DNA of 64,000 nucleotides from Paragemmobacter kunshanensis (GCF_011059185.1 NZ_JAALFE010000019.1:21059-85058), one strand, 5' to 3'; counted from the first letter of the stretch, positions 44,782 through 53,556 are shown. Notes: generated by a model not told the origin, from the letters alone. A program made the numbers and translations.

Positions 44782-46023
44782 TCACTTCAGGAAGGGCATC
44801 GGGTCCGTGCTGGCCGCGCCGCGCCGCACTTCGAAATGCAGGAAGGACGGGTTGCCGGACCGCACATTCGCGATGGTCTGGCCCTTTGTCACCTTGTCGC
44901 CCTTCTTCACCGTGATCCCCGCCACCCCGGCATAGACCGTCAGCAACCCGCCCTCATGGCGGATCACGATGATCGGCGTCTGCGCCGTGTCCTGGGTGAT
45001 CGCGGCCACCGTCCCCGCCGCCGCCGCCATCACCGGCGCGCCCGCCGGGGCACCGATGTCGATGCCCTCGTTCTTGGGCGGGGCATAGCCGCGGATGATG
45101 CTGCCGCTGGCGGGCATGGCGAATTGCGCCGCCGAGGCGGCCGTCCGCTGCTGCCCCAGATCGGGCGAGGCGGGCTTGTCCTTCGCCGCCTGTGCCGCGG
45201 GCTTCGTCTCTTCATCCGGCAGGGGCTTCGCGGCCGAGGGCGGCTCGGGCGTGGGCGAACCAGCCCCCGGTGCCGTCACCACCTCGACGGGCTTCTCCGG
45301 CGGCGCGCCCGACGGCGTCGGGATCATCAGATATTGCCCCTCGCGCACTTCCAGATCGGCGCCCAGCCCGTTCCAGTCCGCCAGCGCCCGGGCCGAGACA
45401 TTGTACATCCGTGCGATCGAAAACGCCGTCTCGCCCCGCTTCACCTGATGCCGCGTCGGGGCCATGGCCCCCAGCGCGCTGTCATCGGGGCGGGCGCTCG
45501 CCGCCGGGGTGGCCGTGCCGCTGTCCACCCGATCCAGCGCCGTGGTGGCGATGCTGGTCACGCTGACCGCGCCGCCCCCGGCCGAAGGCAGCGGGGCCGC
45601 CGCCACATTGCCGCTGCCGATCACACCGCCCGCAGCCACGGCCGTGCCCGGCCCGGTCGAGGCCACGCGCCGGGGCAGGGCCAGAACCTCGCCCTCGCGC
45701 AGGGGCGCGTTGGGCTGGATCGCGTTGTAGCCAGCCAGTTCCGCCGGATTGATGCCCACCCGCGCCGCCACGCTGCCCACGGTATCGCCGCGCCGCGCCA
45801 CCGCCACCTGATAGCCCGGATAGCTGATCAGCCCGTTCGCATCCGGCATCGGCCGCGCCGCCGTGGCCTGCCTTGCGGCATCGGTCGTGTCCAGGGCACT
45901 TCCGCCCCGGAAATCCCAGTCCAGATCGGACAGCATGCCCGGCTGCCCGCCGGTGCAGGCCGAAAGCGCCACCAGGGCCGAAGTCAGGCCAAGGGCGCGC
46001 AGCGTCAGGGGTGCGAAGGTCAT
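44782..46023 (-). CDS. nlpD: NlpD-like lipoprotein: two LysM domains and degenerate M23 domain
   Basis: 413 residues from the ATG at 46023; an ATG at 46077 overlaps the pcm stop and would add 18 residues before the signal sequence. Lipoprotein signal LGLTSALVALSAC. LysM 1 around VAVARRGDTVGSVAARVGIN, LysM 2 around HQVKRGETAFSIARMYNVSA. The C-terminal LytM/M23 domain has NEGIDIGAPAG and SFLHFEVRRGA; two zinc-ligand His positions of active M23 enzymes read Asn and Phe here. It is probably a non-catalytic activator of an AmiC-type amidase in cell division, as in E. coli NlpD. surE-pcm-nlpD is a classic order. Confidence 0.88.
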   Translation of the reverse strand: MTFAPLTLRALGLTSALVALSACTGGQPGMLSDLDWDFRGGSALDTTDAARQATAARPMPDANGLISYPGYQVAVARRGDTVGSVAARVGINPAELAGYNAIQPNAPLREGEVLALPRRVASTGPGTAVAAGGVIGSGNVAAAPLPSAGGGAVSVTSIATTALDRVDSGTATPAASARPDDSALGAMAPTRHQVKRGETAFSIARMYNVSARALADWNGLGADLEVREGQYLMIPTPSGAPPEKPVEVVTAPGAGSPTPEPPSAAKPLPDEETKPAAQAAKDKPASPDLGQQRTAASAAQFAMPASGSIIRGYAPPKNEGIDIGAPAGAPVMAAAAGTVAAITQDTAQTPIIVIRHEGGLLTVYAGVAGITVKKGDKVTKGQTIANVRSGNPSFLHFEVRRGAASTDPMPFLK

Positions 46024-46073
46024 TGTCTGCCTCTCTGCCGTCGGTCCGGGTTGAAACCCCGAAGCCATTCCGT

Positions 46074-46742
46074 TCATTCCGTTCCGATCCCTTCCACCAG
46101 CGGCACAAAGCGCACCGGCCGAAGTTCGTCATAGTCAAATCCGCGCTCGGTCCGCGTCACCTTGATCAGGCTCTGCACCGTATCCGACTGCCCGACGGGC
46201 AGCACCATGATACCGCCGGTTTTCAGTTGCGCCAATAGGGGGCCTGGGGGGTCTTCCGCGGCCGCCGTCACGATGATGCGATCAAAGGGCGCCTGGTCTG
46301 GCAGGCCGAAACTGCCATCCCCGGTGATGGCCGTGATATTCGTCAGATCCAGCGCCCGGAACAGCGCATCCGCCTCGCGCACCAGCCGCCGGTGCCGGTC
46401 CACCGTATAGACGCGGCGGGCAAGCTGGCTCAGGATCGCGGCCTGATAGCCCGACCCCGTGCCCACCTCCAGCACCTTGTCGCGCGGCTGCACGGCCAGG
46501 GCCTGTGTCATGATCCCCACGATGCTGGGCTGGCTGATCGTCTGGCCGCAGGCGATGGGCAGCGGCATGTCCTCATAGGCGCGTTCCGCGAACAGCCCGC
46601 GCACGAAATGCCCCCGGTCGATCACCTCCATCGCCGAAAGCACGCGGCTGTCCGTCACCCCGCGGGATCGCAACGCATAGAGAAACCGCATCTTCCGTTC
46701 GGCAGCGGACCCGTCCTCGTCGAAGTCCGCGCCCCCTGTCAT
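46074..46742 (-). CDS. pcm: Protein-L-isoaspartate O-methyltransferase
   Basis: Repairs isoaspartyl damage in proteins using SAM. 222 residues. Family blocks: [40 protein letters not shown] motif [20 protein letters not shown], and [20 protein letters not shown]. Complete. Overlaps surE upstream by four bases and may overlap nlpD downstream, so the three form one leftward operon. Confidence 0.95.
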   Translation of the reverse strand: MTGGADFDEDGSAAERKMRFLYALRSRGVTDSRVLSAMEVIDRGHFVRGLFAERAYEDMPLPIACGQTISQPSIVGIMTQALAVQPRDKVLEVGTGSGYQAAILSQLARRVYTVDRHRRLVREADALFRALDLTNITAITGDGSFGLPDQAPFDRIIVTAAAEDPPGPLLAQLKTGGIMVLPVGQSDTVQSLIKVTRTERGFDYDELRPVRFVPLVEGIGTE

Positions 46743-47524
46743 GCCAGCCGCGCCTCAAGCTCGGCCAGCAGGTCATGCGCCGTCAGATCCGCCCGCATCG
46801 GCGTGACAGAGACATGCCCCTGCAGGTTCACCGCCGCATCCGTTCCGGGCAGGGTGGGCGTCTGCTGCGGCCCGCCCTTGATCCACAGATAGCGCCGCCC
46901 CGTGGGCGAAAGCTGCGCCTCGGCACTGAACGAGGTGTCGCGCCGGAAGCCCTGCGCCGCCACCTTCACCCCCTTCACCCGCGCGGCGGGCAAAGGCGGG
47001 AAGTTCACGTTATAGAACACCCGGTAATCGTCATTCGTCCAGATGCCGCGCTCCAGCAGCGCTTTTACCACGCCCGGCCCATGCTGCCGCGCCGCCTCGA
47101 AGGGGTCGGCCAGCCCGTCCATCTCGGGGCCAAAGAACTGCGACAGCGCGATGGCCGGGATGCCCTGCAGCGCCGCCTCCATCGCGCCCCCGATCGTGCC
47201 GGAATACAGCACGTTCTCGGCCGAATTGTTCCCCCGGTTCACGCCGGAAAGCACAAGGTCGGGCCGCGCCCCCTGCAAAACGTCATAGATCCCCGCCAGC
47301 ACGCAATCCGCGGGGCTGCCCTCGGCGGCAAAGCGGCGGGGGGCAAGCTTGGCGATCATCATCGGATGGGTATAGCTGATGCAATGCCCCACGCCCGATT
47401 GCTCGAAGGCGGGGGCCACGGTCCAGACCTCGCCCTCCGGCCCGGCAATCGCCGCAGCGATCTCGGTCAGAACCTCAAGCCCGGGGGCGTTGATGCCGTC
47501 GTCATTGGTGATCAGGATACGCAT
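46739..47524 (-). CDS. surE: 5'/3'-nucleotidase SurE
   Basis: Metal-dependent nucleoside-monophosphate phosphatase (survival protein). 261 residues. N-terminal [19 protein letters not shown] with the two metal-binding Asp, [19 protein letters not shown], and [20 protein letters not shown] containing the Ser/Asn metal site. Normal length. First gene of surE-pcm-nlpD. Gap to the left of the small gene at 47673: 148 bases with one GC hairpin. Confidence 0.96.
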   Translation of the reverse strand: MRILITNDDGINAPGLEVLTEIAAAIAGPEGEVWTVAPAFEQSGVGHCISYTHPMMIAKLAPRRFAAEGSPADCVLAGIYDVLQGARPDLVLSGVNRGNNSAENVLYSGTIGGAMEAALQGIPAIALSQFFGPEMDGLADPFEAARQHGPGVVKALLERGIWTNDDYRVFYNVNFPPLPAARVKGVKVAAQGFRRDTSFSAEAQLSPTGRRYLWIKGGPQQTPTLPGTDAAVNLQGHVSVTPMRADLTAHDLLAELEARLA

Positions 47525-47587
47525 GGTCCGCCTTCTTCTATCCTGTCCTGATTAGAACAGGCCCGGCAGGGCGGCAAGCCGAAGCGG

Positions 47588-47612
47588 CCGCCGCCCGGTC
47601 GACGGGCGGCGG
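47588..47612. terminator. GC-rich hairpin after the 55-residue gene
   Basis: CCGCCGCCCG (47588-47597), GTCGA, CGGGCGGCGG (47603-47612): perfect 10-bp arms, 60 bases downstream of the small leftward gene. No T-run follows, so a classical intrinsic terminator is uncertain; it may protect the 3' end instead. Confidence 0.4.
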
Positions 47613-47672
47613 ATCGTGTCTGCGATGTTTCAGAATGGGGTCACGGACAGCAAGGCAGGGCAGGGGCGGCGC

Positions 47673-47840
47673 TTACTCCGCCACGGCCGGGACGGCTTCG
47701 GTGATGAAATAGCCCTCCGGCGCGAACATCACGGCAAGGATCGCCAGATAGGCCATCAGGAACAGGGCAATCGCCCCCATCTGCCCCGCTCTTGCCGGGC
47801 GCTGGACGCTGGGGCGGGCAATCGTCTGGGTCTTGGGCAT
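47673..47840 (-). CDS. 55-residue single-helix membrane protein
   Basis: Too short for usual ORF cut-offs. ATG at 47840, eight bases after a strong ggaggag, stop at 47673. The basic, Pro-containing N-terminus (MPKTQTIARPSVQRPARAG) is followed by one membrane helix, MGAIALFLMAYLAILAVMFA, and a short acidic outer end, EGYFITEAVPAVAE. Codon use is that of neighbours. I do not recognise a family. Own transcription is likely, since the flanking genes are 148 and 290 bases away. In the gap 47841-48130 I see only the efp terminator and no further gene. Confidence 0.7.
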   Translation of the reverse strand: MPKTQTIARPSVQRPARAGQMGAIALFLMAYLAILAVMFAPEGYFITEAVPAVAE

Positions 47841-48083
47841 GGGCAGCACTCCTCCGAGTCGATTCCTCTACAGGTTACCCCATCACGGGATGTTTCGGTT
47901 CCTGAAATTCGGCCGTGATCTGGAATATCCTCCCTCTCGGCATCATCCTGCCGGAAATTCTCCCGGCATGGGCGCGCATTTGCTCAAGGCGCGAAACTTT
48001 CTTCTGCGTGCCCATGCCGCGCCGCAGCACGGCGGAACGCCGCGCAGCGGCAGGCCCTCAACCTGCAGGGAGGCGCGCAAAGC

Positions 48084-48105
48084 AAAAGGGCGCCCGAAGG
48101 CGCCC
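48084..48105 (-). terminator. Rho-independent terminator of efp
   Basis: Read on the minus strand: GGGCGCC, TTCG, GGCGCCC, then TTTT. Stem arms are 48088-48094 and 48099-48105, tetraloop 48095-48098, T-run 48084-48087. It begins 26 bases after the efp stop. The stable TTCG loop is typical. Confidence 0.88.
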
Positions 48106-48130
48106 CCCTTGTCCCGTCCGGCGTGAAGGA

Positions 48131-48697
48131 TCACTCCTTCGCGCGTTCCACATAGGAATGGTCGTCCGTGTTGATCACGATCCGCGTGCCCGCCCCGATA
48201 TGCGGCGGCACCATCACGCGCAGCCCGTTCGAACAGATCGCGGGCTTGTAGGAGGACGAGGCCGTCTGCCCCTTCACCACCGGCTCCGTCTCGGTGATCT
48301 CCACCACCACCTTCTGCGGCAGTTCCAGCGCGATCGGCACGCCTTCGAAGGTGCGCAGGTAAACCTTGATGCCTTCCGTCAGGAAGACCGCATCCTCGCC
48401 CACGACATCCTCGGTCGCGGTCAGCTGCTCATAGGTGTTGGGCTCCATGAAGTGATAGCCCTCGCCGTCACTATAGAGATAGTCGTATTCCCGCTCGTCC
48501 ACCGTGGCCTTTTCCACCATCTCGGTCGTGCGCCAGCGCTCCGACACCTTCACCCCGTCCGAGATGCGGCGCATGTCGACGCTGGTGGTGGGGGTGCCCT
48601 TGCCGGGGTGGAAATTTTCGGCTTTCAGCACGGCATACAGCTTGCCGTCCATCTCGACGACATTGCCCTTGCGAAGGGAAGAGGCGATGACTTTCAC
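48131..48697 (-). CDS. efp: Elongation factor P
   Basis: Relieves ribosome stalling at polyproline. 188 residues from a GTG at 48697, seven bases after aaggaa; the open frame continues far upstream but only as antisense of epm[19 protein letters not shown] at the N-terminus, then the tip loop [18 protein letters not shown] with Lys33, the residue expected to be beta-lysylated. OB domains follow, ending SYVERAKE. The divergent neighbour is epmA, the enzyme that modifies this Lys, so substrate and modifier share a 114-base promoter region. Confidence 0.96.
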   Translation of the reverse strand: MKVIASSLRKGNVVEMDGKLYAVLKAENFHPGKGTPTTSVDMRRISDGVKVSERWRTTEMVEKATVDEREYDYLYSDGEGYHFMEPNTYEQLTATEDVVGEDAVFLTEGIKVYLRTFEGVPIALELPQKVVVEITETEPVVKGQTASSSYKPAICSNGLRVMVPPHIGAGTRIVINTDDHSYVERAKE

Positions 48698-48811
48698 GGG
48701 TCGTTTCCTTGCGGTTTCAGAAAGGCCCGCATAATCCAGCAGGCGATTGGCGCTGCACCTATCGCATCTCGCGCCAAATCTCAAACCGAAAGCGCCGGAG
48801 CCTTGCCCGAC

Positions 48812-49861
48812 ATGACCGATACAGCCGCAACCGCCTGGTGGCACCCCGCCCGCCACGCCGACCGCCGCCCGCTCCTTCTCGCGCGCAACCGCATCCAGTC
48901 CGCCCTGCGCCGCTGGTTCGATGACCACGGCTTCACCGAGGTGGACCCCGCCGCTCTCCAGGTTTCCCCGGGGAACGAGGCGCATCTGCACGCCTTCTCC
49001 ACCGATGCCCTGTCCCATGACGGCACATCGCGCCGGATGCACCTGCATACCAGCCCCGAATTCGCGATGAAGAAACTGCTGGCCGCAGGCGAAACCCGCA
49101 TCCATGCCTTCGCCCATGTCTGGCGCAACCGCGAAAGGGGCGCGCTGCATTCGCCGGAATTCACCATGCTGGAATGGTATCGCGTGGGCGAGGATTACAG
49201 CACACTGATGGAGGATACCGTCACCTTCCTCCGCCTTGCCGCCACCACCACCGGCGCGCCCCTCCTGCGCTTCCGCGACCGGACCTGCGACCCCTTCGCC
49301 CCGCCCGAACGCCTCTCGGTCGCCGAAGCCTTCACCCGCCATGCCAGCCTCGACCTCCTCGCCACCATCCACCCCGATGGCAGCACCGACCGCGACGCGC
49401 TCGCCGCGCAGATGGCGGGGCAGGGCATGGCGCTCTCGCCCGATGACACATGGTCCGATCTTCTCTCCAAGGTCCTCGTCGCCCATGTCGAACCCCATCT
49501 CGGCCAGGGTCGCATCACCATCCTCGACCGCTATCCCGCCGCCGAGGCGGCCCTTGCCCGCGCCTGCACCGATGACCCGCGCGAGGCCGAACGGTTCGAA
49601 CTCTATGCCTGCGGGGTGGAACTGGCCAACGGCTTCGGCGAACTCACCAATCCCGCCGAACAGCGCCGCCGCTTCGGCCTTGAGATGGATGAAAAGGAAC
49701 GCGTCTATGGCGAACGCTATCCGCTGGACGAGGATTTCCTCGCATCCCTCGCCCTGATGCCGCCCGCATCGGGAATCGCGCTGGGATTCGACCGCCTCGT
49801 GATGCTCGCCACCGGCGCCCCCAGAATCGACAGCGTCCTCTGGGCACCCGTCGCCGAATAG
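48812..49861 (+). CDS. epmA: EF-P beta-lysylation ligase EpmA (GenX/PoxA)
   Basis: Lysyl-tRNA-synthetase paralogue that attaches beta-lysine to EF-P. 349 residues from the ATG at 48812. It lacks the tRNA anticodon-binding domain. Class II motifs: [39 protein letters not shown] (motif 2 lead), [20 protein letters not shown], and motif 3 [37 protein letters not shown] binds the amino acid. Divergent from efp. The aminomutase EpmB, which makes beta-lysine, is not in the window and should be elsewhere. Confidence 0.94.
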   Translation: MTDTAATAWWHPARHADRRPLLLARNRIQSALRRWFDDHGFTEVDPAALQVSPGNEAHLHAFSTDALSHDGTSRRMHLHTSPEFAMKKLLAAGETRIHAFAHVWRNRERGALHSPEFTMLEWYRVGEDYSTLMEDTVTFLRLAATTTGAPLLRFRDRTCDPFAPPERLSVAEAFTRHASLDLLATIHPDGSTDRDALAAQMAGQGMALSPDDTWSDLLSKVLVAHVEPHLGQGRITILDRYPAAEAALARACTDDPREAERFELYACGVELANGFGELTNPAEQRRRFGLEMDEKERVYGERYPLDEDFLASLALMPPASGIALGFDRLVMLATGAPRIDSVLWAPVAE

Positions 49862-49897
49862 CGCCGCCAGCCGCATTTTCCCCATCCCGGAAACGAT

Positions 49898-49914
49898 CCC
49901 GCCCCAGCGGCGGG
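49898..49914 (+). terminator. Possible terminator of epmA
   Basis: CCCGCC, CCAGC, GGCGGG at 49898-49914 followed by ACTGTTT, 37 bases after the epmA stop. The stem is short and the T-run poor. Nearby, GAAACGATCCC occurs twice (49890-49900 and 49931-49941), 41 bases apart. Nothing coding is seen in 49862-50157. Confidence 0.35.
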
Positions 49915-50157
49915 ACTGTTTCGAATCCGCGAAACGATCCCCCGCAAACCGGCGAAATCCCGGCATAAACCAAAGTTTACGGGCCTAAACGGCACGGTCA
50001 TACGGCCCGACTACGGCCCGGCCCAGCCCTTTGCCCATCTTGCCAGACCCGGATCAGGGGCGCAGCTTTGTCAAACGACCGGCGCGGCCACGGATTTACC
50101 CGATGTCGCGGCGGGCAGGACCAGACCAGACCGCCACCCCATTTGCAGGCCAGTGCC

Positions 50158-50616
50158 ATGCCCACAGCACAAGACAGCCAAAGCAGGATCAACGACGTGA
50201 CAGCTTATCGCCCCGCCCCCGCAGGCCGCCCCCGCATTCTGGTTGTCGATGATGACGCGATCAACCGCCTCGTCGCCCGCGTCCTGATCGAGGCGCGCGG
50301 CTATGAGGTGATCGAGGCCGAAGATGGCGATCAGGCCCTCTCCACCTATGCCGACAGCGATGACATCGGGCTTATCCTGATGGATCTGTCCATGCCCGGC
50401 ATGGATGGCCTGGCCGCCACGCGCAACCTGCGCACCAGCTCGCGCCGCGGGGCCACGGTGCCCATCGTGGCGCTGACCCGCCATATCGACGACGACTCGC
50501 GCCGCAACTGCTTTGACGCAGGCATGAACGGCTTCTTGCCCAAGCCGATCTCGGCCACCGGCATCGAAAGCATCGTCTGCCTCGTCGGCCACGGCACCCC
50601 GCGCGTTCAGGCCTGA
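50158..50616 (+). CDS. Single-domain response regulator
   Basis: CheY-like receiver protein without output domain, 152 residues from the ATG at 50158; GTG at 50197, after agga, is an equally plausible start. Acidic pocket ILVVDDDAINRLVARVLI, phospho-acceptor Asp in LILMDLSMPGMDGLAATRNL, Thr in VPIVALTRHIDDDS, and Lys in GFLPKPISATG. It will be phosphorylated by a histidine kinase, none of which is nearby. Such orphan receivers act in phosphorelays (DivK- or CheY-like). It has its own terminator at 50639-50671. Confidence 0.9.
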   Translation: MPTAQDSQSRINDVTAYRPAPAGRPRILVVDDDAINRLVARVLIEARGYEVIEAEDGDQALSTYADSDDIGLILMDLSMPGMDGLAATRNLRTSSRRGATVPIVALTRHIDDDSRRNCFDAGMNGFLPKPISATGIESIVCLVGHGTPRVQA

Positions 50617-50638
50617 TCGCCAACCCGCGCGGCCCGAA

Positions 50639-50671
50639 GGCCCGCCCCTCGCGCTTGGGGGCGGGCCTTTT
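50639..50671 (+). terminator. Rho-independent terminator after the response regulator
   Basis: GGCCCGCCCC (50639-50648), nine-base loop, GGGGCGGGCC (50658-50667), then TTTT. It sits 22 bases after the stop and separates the receiver gene from the LacI operon. Confidence 0.9.
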
Positions 50672-50697
50672 GCATGCCGCGCGCGACCCCGCCAAGG

Positions 50698-50757
50698 GGA
50701 TTGCCAAAGGGATTGCCCAACGGATTGCCCAACGGATTGCCCAACGGATTGATTGAC
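50698..50757 (+). repeat. 12-bp tandem repeat upstream of the lacI-type gene
   Basis: Five units of 12 bases: GGATTGCCAAAG, then GGATTGCCCAAC three times (50710-50745), then the diverged GGATTGATTGAC (50746-50757). The last unit runs into the candidate -35 and operator of the regulator gene. Perfect middle copies suggest recent slippage, so copy number may vary between strains. Confidence 0.9.
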
Positions 50758-50781
50758 GTACCTCAGGATGCTGCCGATAAA
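50750..50781 (+). promoter_or_regulatory. Promoter with overlapping operator for the LacI-type gene
   Basis: -35 TTGACG (50753-50758), 17-base spacer, -10 GATAAA (50776-50781). A palindrome-like site, TGATTGAC|GTACCTCA at 50750-50765, overlaps the -35. Its right half is identical to that of the site at 51933-51948. The central ACGT fits LacI-family operators. Autoregulation is inferred. Confidence 0.55.
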
Positions 50782-50817
50782 GAAGGCAGGCCAATGGTTC
50801 CAGTGCAGGTCCGCAGG

Positions 50818-51882
50818 ATGACACGTCCCACCGTCAACGACATCGCGCGCGAAGCGGGCGTCAGCCTCGCCACGGTGGACCGTGTCCTGAACGCGCGCCC
50901 CGGCGTGCGCCCCAAGACCATCCTCGCCGTCCATCAGGCCATTGATCGCCTGGGCTATGTCCGCGACCTTGCCGCCGCCAACCTCGCGCGCAGCCGGTCC
51001 TACCGCATGGTGGCCCTGCTGCCCGATACCGACAGCCAGTTCGTCCAGACCCTCGCCACCGCCCTGACCGAGGCCGCGGCCCTTGCCGCCGCCAGCCGGA
51101 CGGAACTGGAACTGCTGCGCTATCCGCCCGAAGACATGCACATCCTCGCCGCCCGCCTGGCCCGACTGCAGCCCGAAGATACCGCGGGCGTCGCCCTCAT
51201 GGCCCCCGAAACGCCCATCGTGCGGGACGCAGTGCGCGCGCTGCGGGGCAGGGGGATCCCCCTTGTCGCGCTGGGCTCGGATCTGCCCAATACGGGGCGT
51301 GATCATTTCGTGGGCATCGACAGCCATGCCGCGGGCCGCACGGCGGGCGTCCTCATGGGCCGCTTCTGCCGCGGGCTGAAGGGCCGGGTCCTGCTGATCG
51401 CCGACAGCATGCTGCTGCGCGACAGCATCGAACGCCGCCGCGGCTTTGACGAGGTGCTGCAGGCCGATTTCCCCGATCTCGATGCCATGCCCACGCTGGA
51501 AACCCACGGCGCCCCCGATGTGCTGCACCGCATCGTCGGCGACCGTCTCGCAGCCACCCCCGATGTGGTGGGCATCTACCTGCTGGGTTCGGGCCACCGC
51601 GCGCTGGCCGCACTGCTGCGCGACAGGGATCTGCTCGGGCGCTTTGTCGTCATCGGCCATGAACTGACGCCGCACAGCCGATCCGCCCTTCGCTCAGGGC
51701 ATCTCGATGCCGTCATCGCGCAGAATCCCGGCCATCTGGCCCGCTCGGCCCTGCGCGTCCTGCGCGCCAAGGCCGACCGTCAACCCATCGACGAAGGGCA
51801 GGAACAGTTGCGGATCGAGGTGGTGATCCGCGAGAACCTGCCCCCCGAACCTGCCGACGACTGCCATATCCGCGCTGCCTGA
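50818..51882 (+). CDS. LacI-family transcriptional regulator
   Basis: 354 residues from the ATG at 50818. An earlier ATG at 50794 would leave only a few bases of leader after the proposed promoter, and the still longer frame translates the tandem repeats, so both are disfavoured. N-terminal LacI HTH: PTVNDIAREAGVSLATVDRV then LNARPGVRP. Periplasmic-binding-protein-like sensor from about residue 62, with VGIDSHAAGRTAGVLMGRF and VGIYLLGSGHRALAALL. It precedes the ABC operon, and matching operator sites lie before both, so it probably represses the transporter until a sugar-like ligand binds. Confidence 0.92.
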   Translation: MTRPTVNDIAREAGVSLATVDRVLNARPGVRPKTILAVHQAIDRLGYVRDLAAANLARSRSYRMVALLPDTDSQFVQTLATALTEAAALAAASRTELELLRYPPEDMHILAARLARLQPEDTAGVALMAPETPIVRDAVRALRGRGIPLVALGSDLPNTGRDHFVGIDSHAAGRTAGVLMGRFCRGLKGRVLLIADSMLLRDSIERRRGFDEVLQADFPDLDAMPTLETHGAPDVLHRIVGDRLAATPDVVGIYLLGSGHRALAALLRDRDLLGRFVVIGHELTPHSRSALRSGHLDAVIAQNPGHLARSALRVLRAKADRQPIDEGQEQLRIEVVIRENLPPEPADDCHIRAA

Positions 51883-51922
51883 TATTGGATAAATACCTGT
51901 ATTTAAATGATTTGCTAACCTT

Positions 51923-51952
51923 CTGTCATTTTTGAGGAACGTACCTCATAAA
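51923..51952 (+). promoter_or_regulatory. Promoter with LacI-type operator before the ABC operon
   Basis: TGAGGAAC|GTACCTCA at 51933-51948 is a 16-bp palindrome with seven of eight pairs matching and a central ACGT. It fills the spacer between a possible -35 CTGTCA (51923-51928) and -10 CATAAA (51947-51952), the classic place for a repressor. The surrounding gap (51883-52066) is AT-rich compared with the genes. Confidence 0.6.
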
Positions 51953-52066
51953 TTGGTGGACAGACTCGGATCAGCAGGCATATCGTCAGGTCAGAGAAGG
52001 CCCGCAGCAGAAAGCTGCCTGAACGGGCCCGCCAAGAACCAATCAACTGAACCGGGAGGAATTTCG

Positions 52067-53383
52067 ATGAAGGCCAGACTTCTTGCCGCCTGCTCGGCGG
52101 CGGCGCTCTCTGTCGCGGGCATGGCATCCGCGCAATCCAGTGAACTGACCCTCTGCTGGGCGGCATGGGATCCCGCCAACGCGCTTGTCGAACTGTCGAA
52201 GGATTTCGAAACGCAGTCCGGCATCAAGATGAATTTCGAATTCGTGCCGTGGCCCAATTTCGCCGACCGCATGCTGAACGAACTCAATTCCGGCGGCCAG
52301 CTCTGCGATCTCCTGATCGGCGACAGCCAGTGGATCGGCGGTTCTGCCGAAAACGGCCATTACGTCAAGCTGAACGACTTCTTCGACAAGGAAGGCATCA
52401 GCATGGACGATTTCGCCCCGGCGACCGTCTATGCCTATTCCACCTGGCCCAAGGGCGACCCGAACTACTACGCGCTGCCCGCCATGGGCGATGCGAACGG
52501 CTGGTTCTACCGCAAGGACTGGTTCGCCCGTCCCGAGATCCAGGCCGAATTCAAGGAAAAATACGGCCGCGACCTTGCCGAACCCAAGACCCAGAAGGAA
52601 CTCCTCGAAATCGCGCAATTCTTCCAGGGGCGCGAAATCGACGGCCAGACCGTCTATGGCGCCTCGATCTTCACCGAACGCGGCTCCGAGGGCATCACGA
52701 TGGGCGCGACCGGCGCGCTTTATGCCTGGGGCTTCAAATATGAAAACACCCCCGGCAGCTACGACATGGAAGGCGCCGTGAACTCGCCCGCCGCCGTCGA
52801 GGCGCTGGAATTCTACAAGGAACTCTACAAGACCGGCACGCCTCCGGGCTATGACAACGCCTATATGGAACAGTCGCTCGATGCCTTCAAATCGGGCCAG
52901 GTGGCGATGGCGATGAACTGGTTCGCCTTCTTCCCCGGCCTCTATGCCGATCCGAACACCGGGGGCGACAAGATCGACTTCTTCGTGAACCCGCCCCAGA
53001 ACCAGCCCGCTTCCACGCTGGGCGGTCAGGGCATCTCGGTCGTCTCCTACACCGACAACATGGATGGCGCGCTGGCCTATATCAAATGGTTCGCCCAGCC
53101 CGACGTACAGAAGAAATGGTGGTCCATGGGCGGCTATTCCTGCCACAAGGCCGTGCTGGAAGACCCCAACTTCGTGAACACCGCCCCCTTCGCGGGCGAC
53201 TTCCTCGAAGCCATGGGCGCGGTGCAGGACTTCTGGCAGGAACCGGCCTATGCCTCGCTGCTTCTGGCGATGCAGGAACGGCTGCACAACTATGTCGTGG
53301 CCGATCAGGGCACCGCGCAAGAGGCCCTCGACGGGCTGATCGCGGACTGGACCGAAGTCTTCGAGGACGAAGGCAAGCTCTGA
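52067..53383 (+). CDS. ABC transporter extracellular solute-binding protein
   Basis: 438 residues, SBP_bac_1-type (maltose-binding fold), periplasmic. ATG at 52067 after gggagga. Signal peptide ARLLAACSAAALSVAGMASA. The mature chain starts QSSELTLCWAAWDPANALVE, with Cys soon after the cleavage site but no lipobox. Later blocks: LCDLLIGDSQWIGGSAENGH, YALPAMGDANGWFYRKDWFA and STLGGQGISVVSYTDNMDGA. The ligand is not recognisable from sequence; the downstream dihydroxyacetone kinase suggests dihydroxyacetone, a triose or a ketose. First gene of the transport operon. Confidence 0.9.
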   Translation: MKARLLAACSAAALSVAGMASAQSSELTLCWAAWDPANALVELSKDFETQSGIKMNFEFVPWPNFADRMLNELNSGGQLCDLLIGDSQWIGGSAENGHYVKLNDFFDKEGISMDDFAPATVYAYSTWPKGDPNYYALPAMGDANGWFYRKDWFARPEIQAEFKEKYGRDLAEPKTQKELLEIAQFFQGREIDGQTVYGASIFTERGSEGITMGATGALYAWGFKYENTPGSYDMEGAVNSPAAVEALEFYKELYKTGTPPGYDNAYMEQSLDAFKSGQVAMAMNWFAFFPGLYADPNTGGDKIDFFVNPPQNQPASTLGGQGISVVSYTDNMDGALAYIKWFAQPDVQKKWWSMGGYSCHKAVLEDPNFVNTAPFAGDFLEAMGAVQDFWQEPAYASLLLAMQERLHNYVVADQGTAQEALDGLIADWTEVFEDEGKL

Positions 53384-53390
53384 CCCGCGC

Positions 53391-53519
53391 CCCCTCACCC
53401 CCGACCCCTCTCCCCCAGGGGGAGAGGGGAAGGGCACCCGGTCCACGGGCCGGGCTCAAAGGTGCACTCCAAGCGCAACGCAACCCTCTCCCCCCGGGGG
53501 AGAGGGCAGGGTGAGGGGG
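53391..53519. repeat. Composite inverted-repeat element between binding-protein and permease genes
   Basis: Outer arms CCCCTCACCC (53391-53400) and GGGTGAGGGG (53509-53518). Inside are two hairpins: CCCCTCTCCCCC/GGGGGAGAGGGG at 53405-53429 and CCCTCTCCCCC/GGGGGAGAGGG at 53484-53506. The whole 129 bases can fold as one structure. CCCTCACCC/CCCTCTCCC repeats are widespread in Gram-negative genomes, from memory. Here it probably ends or slows most transcripts and protects the binding-protein mRNA. Confidence 0.88.
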
Positions 53520-53556
53520 CCTTCCCGGCCCTCTCCTCCCGCAGGGAATCGAGTTC

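Noticed and set aside
48698..49966. Long N-terminal extension of the efp frame
   Set aside because: The extension is antisense to epmA; a GTG with a good ribosome site at 48697 gives the standard 188-residue EF-P.
50692..50757. CRISPR-like array
   Set aside because: The units are 12 bp and contiguous with no spacers, so this is a simple tandem repeat; no cas gene nearby.
50674..50817. N-terminal extension of the LacI-type regulator translating the tandem repeats (GLPNGLPNGL)
   Set aside because: It would lie upstream of the proposed -10 and precede the HTH with a repeat peptide not seen in the family; ATG 50818 fits family length.
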